A stretch of 64,000 nucleotides of DNA from Psychrosphaera sp. B3R10 (GTDB lineage Bacteria; Pseudomonadota; Gammaproteobacteria; Enterobacterales; Alteromonadaceae), in NCBI RefSeq assembly GCF_018861025.1, contig NZ_JAHKQH010000023.1, positions 184,762-248,761 of the forward strand, given 5' to 3'. A model generated the notes under the pieces. That model was not told the DNA's origin. It was given only the letters and a program-made list of their open reading frames with translations, and did no database searches. Position numbers and translations under genes: made by a program. Of this stretch, positions 57,362 to 64,000 are shown piece by piece (within the stretch, counting starts at the first letter, position 1; every line of letters begins with the position of its first letter).

Positions 57362-59068
57362 ATGATTTCGGTAGAAAATGTCGTTGCGGAAAACTTCCCA
57401 GCAATTGAGTCAGGTAGCCCGTTTTTAAAGAACTCGTTTTTGCGTTTTTTAAGGTTTATCTTCCACGAATCTGAATTCCAACGTTTTGAACAAACTTATC
57501 CACATCTCGTCGGTGTTGATTTTGTCGAACAAGCACTAGAATTTTTCGAATTTGGGTTTATCACCAAAGATCGTGAATTAAGGCATATCCCTTCGACAGG
57601 CAAAGTTGTGGCAATTGCCAATCATCCAATCGGCAGCTTAGACGGATTGGTTTTACTTAAAATGTTTTGCAATATTCGAAGAGATGTAAAAGTGGTTGCC
57701 AACGACATTTTGTGGGCGATAAAACCGCTGCGACCTTTATTGCTTCCGGTCAATAACATGGGCAATAAAACTGCCAAAGAAAACATGAAAGCGATTGAAA
57801 ATCACCTTGTCGATGGTGGCGCATTGTTAATCTTTCCCGCTGGTGAAGTGTCACGAATGTCAGCAACAGGTGTTAAAGACGGTAAATGGAAAAACGGCTT
57901 TTTACGATTTGCTAAAAAAACACAAGCGCCAATTTTGCCCATTCATATTGATGGCAAAAACTCCGCGTTCTTTTATGGTTTGTCGATGCTGGCAAAACCG
58001 GTGTCAACGCTGTGGTTAGTTCACGAGATGTTTAAAAAACATGACCAAGAACTTAGAGTGAGAATTGGAAAACCAATAAGTTACGCCACCTATACTAATA
58101 TTCCTGTTGAGAACAAACAGCTCGTTAAGTTGTTCAAGAAACATTTATACAAATTATCAAAGAAAAAAACCTTACCCATTTTTTCTGAGCAATTAGAAAG
58201 TATGGCCCACCCCGAAGATCGAAAACAGCTGAAGTCAGCACTCAAGCTAAGTGAGCTTATTGGCACAACCAGTGATGGTAAATTGATCTACAACTTTACT
58301 CACGACAGTGATTCGTCGGTTATGCGTGAATTGGGACGGCTTAGAGAGCTTACATTTAGAGCGGTCGGTGAAGGTACAGGCTTAAGAAGAGACATCGACA
58401 AATACGACAATATCTACGACCACATTATTTTATGGGATGACGAAGAGCTCGAAATTGTGGGTTCATACCGAATGGCACCAACCAAACGTGTTAAGGAGTT
58501 TCACTCCCACATTGGTTTATACACAGATACGCTGTTTGATTTAAGCCACTTAACGGATGAAATAGTACAACGTGGGCTAGAGCTAGGACGAAGCTTTGTG
58601 CAACCCAAATATTGGGGCAAACGTAGTTTAGATTATTTGTGGCAGGGCATTGGTGCTTATTTGGCGAAACACCCTGATATTCGATATTTATTGGGGGCCG
58701 TCAGTGTCAGCAATGACTTAAATATGGAAGCAAAAACCAGCTTAATCCGATTTTATCAGGCCTATTTTGGCAGTCGTGGACCAATTGTTTATGCCAAAAC
58801 ACCATTTTTGTTACCAACCGATAGCGGCCTTCACTTTAATGGAGATGACTATCAAACCGAATTTACCTTGCTAAAACAAAAAATGAAAGATGAAAACACT
58901 AGTGTTCCAACGTTATATAAACAATATTCCGAACTGTGTGACGACGGCGGAACCCAGTTTTGTAGCTATAACGTTGACCCAGACTTTTCAGACTGTATTG
59001 ATGGATTTGTGCTGGTGGACATTGAAAAAATGAAACCCCAAAAGCGGAAACGCTATCTGCAGAGTTAA
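57362..59068 (+). CDS. olsF: Bifunctional ornithine lipid synthase (OlsF type)
   Basis: A 568-residue fusion of two acyltransferases. The N-terminal half (about 70-260) is PlsC-like with NHPIGSLD (H88-D94, an HX5D variant of the HX4D motif) and FPAGEVSR (158-165). The C-terminal half (about 310-520) is OlsB-like, with LRELTFRAVGEGTG, DHIILWDDEELEIVGSYRM and ELGRSFV. OlsF enzymes acylate ornithine on nitrogen then on the hydroxy-fatty acid, giving phosphorus-free ornithine lipids. The order O-acyltransferase then N-acyltransferase matches OlsF. A candidate PhoB box lies upstream, which fits lipid replacement in phosphate shortage. It is followed by the LpxH-like gene after 62 bp. Confidence 0.85.
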   Translation: MISVENVVAENFPAIESGSPFLKNSFLRFLRFIFHESEFQRFEQTYPHLVGVDFVEQALEFFEFGFITKDRELRHIPSTGKVVAIANHPIGSLDGLVLLKMFCNIRRDVKVVANDILWAIKPLRPLLLPVNNMGNKTAKENMKAIENHLVDGGALLIFPAGEVSRMSATGVKDGKWKNGFLRFAKKTQAPILPIHIDGKNSAFFYGLSMLAKPVSTLWLVHEMFKKHDQELRVRIGKPISYATYTNIPVENKQLVKLFKKHLYKLSKKKTLPIFSEQLESMAHPEDRKQLKSALKLSELIGTTSDGKLIYNFTHDSDSSVMRELGRLRELTFRAVGEGTGLRRDIDKYDNIYDHIILWDDEELEIVGSYRMAPTKRVKEFHSHIGLYTDTLFDLSHLTDEIVQRGLELGRSFVQPKYWGKRSLDYLWQGIGAYLAKHPDIRYLLGAVSVSNDLNMEAKTSLIRFYQAYFGSRGPIVYAKTPFLLPTDSGLHFNGDDYQTEFTLLKQKMKDENTSVPTLYKQYSELCDDGGTQFCSYNVDPDFSDCIDGFVLVDIEKMKPQKRKRYLQS

Positions 59069-59130
59069 GCGTGAGAAATAAGTCTGTAGGAATAACTTTG
59101 TAGATAATCAGGATAACGAAAGGATCTGTT

Positions 59131-59961
59131 ATGAGCCAAGCCAATTATATTGCCAAGAATCATCACCGCACCATTTGGTTGTCGGATATTCACTTAGGAT
59201 GCCGTGATTGCAAAGCGGAATTTTTACTAAACTTTCTACATGACAACACCGCTGATAGAATATTTTTGGTCGGCGATATTGTCGATTTTTGGGCGTTGCA
59301 ACGTCGAGTTTACTGGCCAGAAACGCATAATCAAATACTTAATCTGATATTGCAACGGGCGCAGGAAGGCGTCGACGTTTTTTATCTACCAGGTAATCAT
59401 GACGAACTCATGAAGCCTTATGTTAAACAACTTTTTGGTAATGTGCAGATACATTCTGAGTTTATTCATACCACAGTCACGGGCAAAAAATTATTGATGT
59501 TACATGGCGATAAATATGACTCCGAGGTGTGTTTTGGTAAGTTTCATGCCAAATTGGGTGATGCCTTATATGATGTTTTGCTGTGGTTAAACCGGCAATG
59601 CCATGCAGTCCGAAAACGTTTAGGATTACCTTATTGGTCAATGGCGTCTTACATTAAAACGAAGGTTAAAAAGGCCAATGAAGCAATCCGTAGGTACCGT
59701 GACGCCGCGATAGCTGACGCCAAACGACAGGATGTTGATGGCATAGTGTGTGGTCATATCCATTATCCTCAAATGGAAATGGTTGACGGCACTTTGTATT
59801 GTAATGACGGTGACTGGATTGAAAACTGTACCACCATGATAGAAAGTCAATCAGGGAACTTAAAGCTGCTTCGATGGAAAGATGGTGAAAATAAAACTGA
59901 AGTATTGAGCCAAATGAACTGGGGTGAGCGGCTGTCAAAACTAGACGAAGCTGCGGCGTAA
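59131..59961 (+). CDS. LpxH-like metallophosphoesterase
   Basis: A 276-residue calcineurin-like phosphoesterase of the COG2908/LpxH group: LSDIHLG (D19, H21), VGDIVDFW, LPGNHDE, LMLHGDKYD and CGHIHYP supply the dimetal ligands. LpxH itself cuts UDP-2,3-diacylglucosamine in lipid A synthesis and is 240 residues or so. This longer relative, placed beside olsF and the ppk-ppx pair, may act on another lipid or nucleotide diphosphate. Whether a second true lpxH exists elsewhere cannot be seen. Confidence 0.82.
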   Translation: MSQANYIAKNHHRTIWLSDIHLGCRDCKAEFLLNFLHDNTADRIFLVGDIVDFWALQRRVYWPETHNQILNLILQRAQEGVDVFYLPGNHDELMKPYVKQLFGNVQIHSEFIHTTVTGKKLLMLHGDKYDSEVCFGKFHAKLGDALYDVLLWLNRQCHAVRKRLGLPYWSMASYIKTKVKKANEAIRRYRDAAIADAKRQDVDGIVCGHIHYPQMEMVDGTLYCNDGDWIENCTTMIESQSGNLKLLRWKDGENKTEVLSQMNWGERLSKLDEAAA

Positions 59962-60009
59962 TATCGAGGTTATAGCAGACGTAAAGAATACGTATTTACT
60001 CCACTGTTT

Positions 60010-60073
60010 TGGTCATAAATTGTTCATAAAGTTTTATGTCTGTCATACAAATTTCACATTTCTGAATTATAGT
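60010..60073 (+). promoter_or_regulatory. Candidate double PhoB box and -10 upstream of ppk
   Basis: A strong box CTGTCAT-ACAA-ATTTCAC (60040-60057) is followed after exactly 10 bp by TATAGT (60068-60073). A weaker box TGGTCAT-AAAT-TGTTCAT lies at 60010-60027. The box-to--10 spacing is that of PhoB-dependent promoters; ppk starts at 60160. Confidence 0.72.
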
Positions 60074-60159
60074 TAATATTATGGCGGCATATCTTGTCGC
60101 TTTCATTTCTTTTATAGAATCATAGGTTTATTACCGATTGGTATGATGTAGGACAGTCG

Positions 60160-62250
60160 ATGAATGTAAGCATTGATAAAGAACAGAAGTATTTTCCTAA
60201 AGAGCTGAGTTGGTTAGCGTTTAATGCACGCGTACTGCAAGAAGCTGCAGATAAAAATAATCCAGTTATTGAGCGTATTCGATTTTTGGGGATCTATTCG
60301 AGCAATATGGACGAGTTTTATCGTGTTCGTGTCGCCAATGTCCGAAGGAAAATCATTATATTTAATAACAGTGCCGATCTTGATGCTGCTGCCGACACGG
60401 AACTACTGATGGCGCAAATCCAGCGACAAGTAGCGGAATTAGGCGCAAAATTTGAAATCGTATTTCAGCAAATTGTTAAAGAGCTTAAAAAAAACCACAT
60501 CTGTCTAATTGAGCAACCTCAAATTAACGACAAACAACGTCATTGGCTAAAAGGTTTTTTTGATAACAAAATACTGCGCCATATAGCGCCCATTATGATT
60601 GAAAAAAAGGTCGATCTGGTTGGCCGACTAAATGATTCCTCGGCCTATTATTACGTCGCAATTCATCGTAATGACAAACCGACCAAATATGCCACGTTGG
60701 AAATACCCACCGACAAGATGTCACGCTTCGTCATCCTGCCGCAGGAAAAAGGAGACAAAGACAAACGCATTATCTTGTTAGACGATGTCATACAGCTATT
60801 TATTGAGTCTATTTTTCGAGGATTTATTAAGTTTGATCAAATAGAGTCCTATTCATTTAAAATGACCCGAGACTCTGAATATTCCATTAATGATGACATA
60901 GTCGATTCCTACGTAGAAAAGATGTCTGACAGCATGAAGCAACGTCTAATTGCCGAGCCTGTGCGGGTTATCTACGACGGCGCAATGCCGCCGGAAATGG
61001 TAAAAAGTTTAAAAAAGCATCTTAAACATTCATCGTATGACAATCTAATTGCTGGTGGGCGTATTCGCAACGTATCTGACTTTATTGGATTCCCCAATAT
61101 AGGTCGTAAAAATTTAGAAAACCCACCACTACCAGCGATTACAAGTAAGCAGTTTAGTTGTTTTGATACGGTGTTTGACGCAATTTCCCACGCCGATATT
61201 TTATTGTATTACCCATATCACCGCTTTTTACACTTCACTGAGTTTGTCCGCCAGGCGGCGTTTGACCCTTTTGTAAAGCATATTCGTATTACTATGTACC
61301 GCATTGCGCCAAATTCTCGAATCGTCAGTTCGCTCATTGATGCCGTGGATAATGGTAAAATGGTCACCGTAGTCATGGAACTGCGTGCGCGATTTGATGA
61401 AGAGGCGAATATTGCATGGGCAAAAACCATGACAGATGCCGGTGTGCGTGTCGTATTTGGTAATCCCTCATTTAAAATCCACACTAAGGTATGCGTGATC
61501 AGCCGCGAAGAAAAAGCACAGCTTGTTCATTACACTCATATTGGTACCGGTAATTTTAATGAAAAAACGGCTAAGGTTTATACCGATTTTAGTTTATTTA
61601 CCAAACGTGAAGACCTCTCATTAGAAGCAATATCGGTATTTGAACTCATTCAATTACCTTACCGCCAACAAAAATTTCGCCATTTAATGGTTTCACCAAT
61701 CAATTCTAAAGAAAAAATATTGGCTTTGATTGATCAAGAAATTATAAATGCACAGGCGGGCAAAGTTGGCGCGGTCACATTTAAAGTGAATAACTTGGTA
61801 GACAACGACATTATCGATCGACTTTATCTAGCCAGTGAAAATAATGTCAAAGTACGTGGAATTGTGCGTGGTATGTGTGCCCTGCGGCCCGGAATTAAGG
61901 GGTTGAGTGACAACATTCAAATTATTAGCGTGGTTGACCGATTTTTAGAGCACCCTAGAGTCATGTTGTTTCATAATGACGGCGACCAAAAAACGTATAT
62001 ATCATCGGCAGATTGGATGTTGCGCAATATGCGTGATCGAATTGAAGTCGGCTGTCCGATTTATGACCCCGTTTTGCAAGAACGCATTAAATATTTGCTT
62101 GAATTGCAATTTAAGGACACGTTAAAGGCCCGAGTTATCGACAAAAACCAAGTAAATGGGTATGTTAGGCGAGGAAACCGAAAAAACCTTCGATCACAGA
62201 TCGAAGCCTATCATTACTTGAAGCACTTGGAAAAAATCGATAATGACTGA
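60160..62250 (+). CDS. ppk: Polyphosphate kinase 1
   Basis: A 696-residue PPK1 that polymerises the gamma-phosphate of ATP into polyphosphate. N-terminal KELSWLAFNARVLQEA, central MDEFYRVRVA, the autophosphorylated histidine in NPSFKIHTKVC and the C-terminal ADWMLRNMRDRIEVGCPI are all present. Its last 8 bases overlap the start of ppx, so the two are translationally coupled. Candidate PhoB boxes lie in the 200-bp leader region. Confidence 0.97.
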   Translation: MNVSIDKEQKYFPKELSWLAFNARVLQEAADKNNPVIERIRFLGIYSSNMDEFYRVRVANVRRKIIIFNNSADLDAAADTELLMAQIQRQVAELGAKFEIVFQQIVKELKKNHICLIEQPQINDKQRHWLKGFFDNKILRHIAPIMIEKKVDLVGRLNDSSAYYYVAIHRNDKPTKYATLEIPTDKMSRFVILPQEKGDKDKRIILLDDVIQLFIESIFRGFIKFDQIESYSFKMTRDSEYSINDDIVDSYVEKMSDSMKQRLIAEPVRVIYDGAMPPEMVKSLKKHLKHSSYDNLIAGGRIRNVSDFIGFPNIGRKNLENPPLPAITSKQFSCFDTVFDAISHADILLYYPYHRFLHFTEFVRQAAFDPFVKHIRITMYRIAPNSRIVSSLIDAVDNGKMVTVVMELRARFDEEANIAWAKTMTDAGVRVVFGNPSFKIHTKVCVISREEKAQLVHYTHIGTGNFNEKTAKVYTDFSLFTKREDLSLEAISVFELIQLPYRQQKFRHLMVSPINSKEKILALIDQEIINAQAGKVGAVTFKVNNLVDNDIIDRLYLASENNVKVRGIVRGMCALRPGIKGLSDNIQIISVVDRFLEHPRVMLFHNDGDQKTYISSADWMLRNMRDRIEVGCPIYDPVLQERIKYLLELQFKDTLKARVIDKNQVNGYVRRGNRKNLRSQIEAYHYLKHLEKIDND

Positions 62251-63772
62251 AATAACTACGGCATTTGATGAACTGGATCTCCGTAACTCGACTAAAATAG
62301 CCGTTTTAGACATAGGCTCAAACAGTTTTCATCTGGTTGTCGTACGTATTATTTCAGGCACGGTACAGGTACTGCACAAAGTAAAACAAAAAGTACGTTT
62401 AGCAGAAGGGCTATCAGAAGAGTGTTATTTATCTGAAGAAGCGATTCGTCGTGGTCTTGATACGCTCAAAATGATGGAAAAGAGCATTAGTGGCTTTGAT
62501 CCAGATTCGGTTCGAATTGTTGGTACTTACACACTTCGTAAAGCACGTAATGCATATAAATTTATAAAAGCTGCGCGGAAAATAATTCCTTATCCGGTAG
62601 AAATTATTTCCGGGCAGGAAGAAGCTCGCTTAATTTTTAATGGTGTTGCTCACACACACCAATTACCACAAAATTCACTCATTATTGATATTGGCGGTGG
62701 TTCGACAGAATTTGCGTTAGGAAAAAACCAAACACCTCAAATATTGAGAAGTTTGGATATGGGCTGTGTCAGTTATACTCAACGTTTTTTTGTTGATGGC
62801 AAGATTACCCATAGTAACTTTTCAAAAGCAATAACGGCTGCTCAACAACAACTTGAAAAAATTGAAGATAAGTTGTTAAAGGCGACGTGGCAACAAACGC
62901 TAGGTACGTCAGGCTCTATTGAAAGTATTATTACTAGTGCGGATAATAATGTTGATTTAGATGATTTTGAATTGACCCTGGAACACTTGGAAAAGTTGCG
63001 CGCATATTGCGAGCAAGTTGGCGAAATAGACGCTTTGCAACTTGGTGAAGTTAACGACCAACGTATACAAGTTTACCCCGCTGGGTTGGCGATATTAACG
63101 GCTATATTTATTAGTTTAGGTGTCGATAAATTAAGTTTTTCAAATTCAGCGCTGCGTGAGGGGGTCATCTATGAAATGGACGACTCTTTACACCACGATG
63201 ATATTCGAGAGCATTCTATTCAAAGCTTAGCAACACGGTATGATGTTGACATCGAGCAAGCAAATTTAGTGTTAAACACGTGTTTTAATTTGTTTAAACA
63301 AGCCAAAGAAGATTGGTCATTAAATACCAAACGAGTTAAAGATTTACTCGGGTGGTCGGCACTTTTACACGAAATTGGATTACACATTCACTCGCGCGGT
63401 GTCCAAAAACATTCAGCTTATATTTTGCAGCATGCTGACCTACATGGCTTTAATGCTGAACAACAAACCTTCCTGTCGCTATTGACGCGCTTTCACCGTA
63501 AAAAAATCCGCTTAGCGGAGTTACCAGAACTAACTCAATTTCGACAAATTGAATTACTGCAATGTATGATTATTTTACGTTTGTCCGTGCTCTTAAATAT
63601 TAAGCGACAAGCAAACTTTATCCCCGACATCAAATTTGAAGTCGATGATCACAGTATGTTTTTAACTTTCCCAAAAGGGTGGTTGGCGGACCACCCTGTA
63701 ATAGCAGCAGACTTGAAAATGGAACAAGTGTATCTGGCTAATATTGGCTTCAAACTCAAATTTGGCGAATAA
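62243..63772 (+). CDS. ppx: Exopolyphosphatase (Ppx/GppA family)
   Basis: A 509-residue member of the ASKHA phosphatase family that degrades polyphosphate and/or pppGpp: VLDIGSNSFHLVV (N-terminal ATPase-like loop), DIGGGSTEFALG, and the C-terminal HD-like half with HEIGLHIHSRGVQKHS. Overlap with ppk by 8 bases is the classical ppk-ppx layout, favouring Ppx over GppA. Confidence 0.95.
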   Translation: MTEITTAFDELDLRNSTKIAVLDIGSNSFHLVVVRIISGTVQVLHKVKQKVRLAEGLSEECYLSEEAIRRGLDTLKMMEKSISGFDPDSVRIVGTYTLRKARNAYKFIKAARKIIPYPVEIISGQEEARLIFNGVAHTHQLPQNSLIIDIGGGSTEFALGKNQTPQILRSLDMGCVSYTQRFFVDGKITHSNFSKAITAAQQQLEKIEDKLLKATWQQTLGTSGSIESIITSADNNVDLDDFELTLEHLEKLRAYCEQVGEIDALQLGEVNDQRIQVYPAGLAILTAIFISLGVDKLSFSNSALREGVIYEMDDSLHHDDIREHSIQSLATRYDVDIEQANLVLNTCFNLFKQAKEDWSLNTKRVKDLLGWSALLHEIGLHIHSRGVQKHSAYILQHADLHGFNAEQQTFLSLLTRFHRKKIRLAELPELTQFRQIELLQCMIILRLSVLLNIKRQANFIPDIKFEVDDHSMFLTFPKGWLADHPVIAADLKMEQVYLANIGFKLKFGE

Positions 63773-63779
63773 CGTTCTG

Positions 63780-63808
63780 ATGTCACAAAGTTGTCGCGCG
63801 GTGTTCAC
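63780..63808 (+). promoter_or_regulatory. Candidate PhoB half-site array upstream of the last gene
   Basis: Three 7-base half-sites with 11-bp periodicity (ATGTCAC 63780, TTGTCGC 63791, TGTTCAC 63802), the spacing of Pho-box halves. They lie immediately after the ppx stop. The matches are weaker than at ppk and the -10 is not clear. Confidence 0.45.
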
Positions 63809-63877
63809 ATAATCGACATTTAAATTTTCTAATCTAATCACACTTGAAACCTTTTATACCTTAGTAAGGGGTACAGC

Positions 63878-64000
63878 ATGGCAAGTGTAATTAGAGATGG
63901 AAAGCTTCAACAATTAGATACATTTTTGTTTTATAAGTGTCATCTATTATCGAACAACCCGATTAAAAACCTCAGTGTCTGGGTTTCACGCACTGGTGAC
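63878..64000 (+). CDS. Start of a PAP2-like phosphatase (cut by window edge)
   Basis: ATG at 63878 behind TAAGGGG opens a frame that is still open at the window end (41 residues). The segment NLSVWVSRTGD recalls the N-terminal S-R-t/s-G-D stretch of PAP2-type membrane phosphatases such as undecaprenyl-diphosphate phosphatase. Too short to be sure; the Pho-like context is compatible. Confidence 0.4.
   Translation, partial: MASVIRDGKLQQLDTFLFYKCHLLSNNPIKNLSVWVSRTGD

Overview
The window is AT-rich chromosomal DNA of a marine-type gammaproteobacterium. Alteromonadales (Colwelliaceae or Pseudoalteromonadaceae relatives) fits best, judging from gene content and order: rsgA/psd beside orn, rsmD opposite ftsY-ftsE-ftsX-rpoH, envC-gpmI opposite yibN-grxC-secB-gpsA, and ppk-ppx overlapping. 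Assignment to a genus is not possible from the sequence alone. I see no rRNA, tRNA, CRISPR array, insertion sequence or prophage.

Layout. Positions 1-3258 (minus) hold a tight run rsgA, psd, EamA transporter and a glycerophosphodiesterase cut by the window edge. Then come orn and a TauE/SafE permease (plus), a REC-DUF3369-HD-GYP regulator and a DUF2721 membrane protein (minus). Positions 7248-12522 carry a 1547-residue pure coiled-coil protein followed 13 bp later by a YjaG/DUF416 protein, both with TTG starts. After a DUF481-like outer-membrane protein come rsmD, ftsY, ftsEX and rpoH; rpoH is preceded by a perfect CIRCE (HrcA operator). Positions 18979-26828 hold mostly housekeeping genes, with one small Tat-type DUF1569-like protein.

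The accessory heart of the window is 26913-49395, six co-directional minus-strand genes in transcription order: metallo-beta-lactamase-fold hydrolase, TPR plus outer-membrane barrel protein, periplasmic FecR-domain protein, a 5449-residue giant lipoprotein, a second 275-residue MBL hydrolase paralogous to the first, and a GAF/HD-GYP phosphodiesterase. The architecture suggests a surface lipoprotein with a dedicated Slam-like (type XI) translocon and a cytoplasmic signalling or processing arm. This is the best candidate in the window for an undescribed system. The giant protein contains a 603-bp tandem repeat, a duplicated unknown module of about 550 residues, an LRR block, a TSP3-like calcium segment and a C-terminal delta-60 repeat region.

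Positions 49662-57227 hold an HBM-type chemoreceptor, the glyoxylate shunt (malate synthase G, a LysR regulator and divergent isocitrate lyase) and a VOC protein. Positions 57297-64000 look like a phosphate-starvation block: a bifunctional ornithine-lipid synthase (OlsF type), an LpxH-like phosphoesterase, ppk, ppx and the start of a PAP2-like protein. Candidate PhoB boxes lie upstream of olsF, of ppk and of the last gene.

All function calls come from motifs, lengths and gene order recognised by eye; no database search was run.
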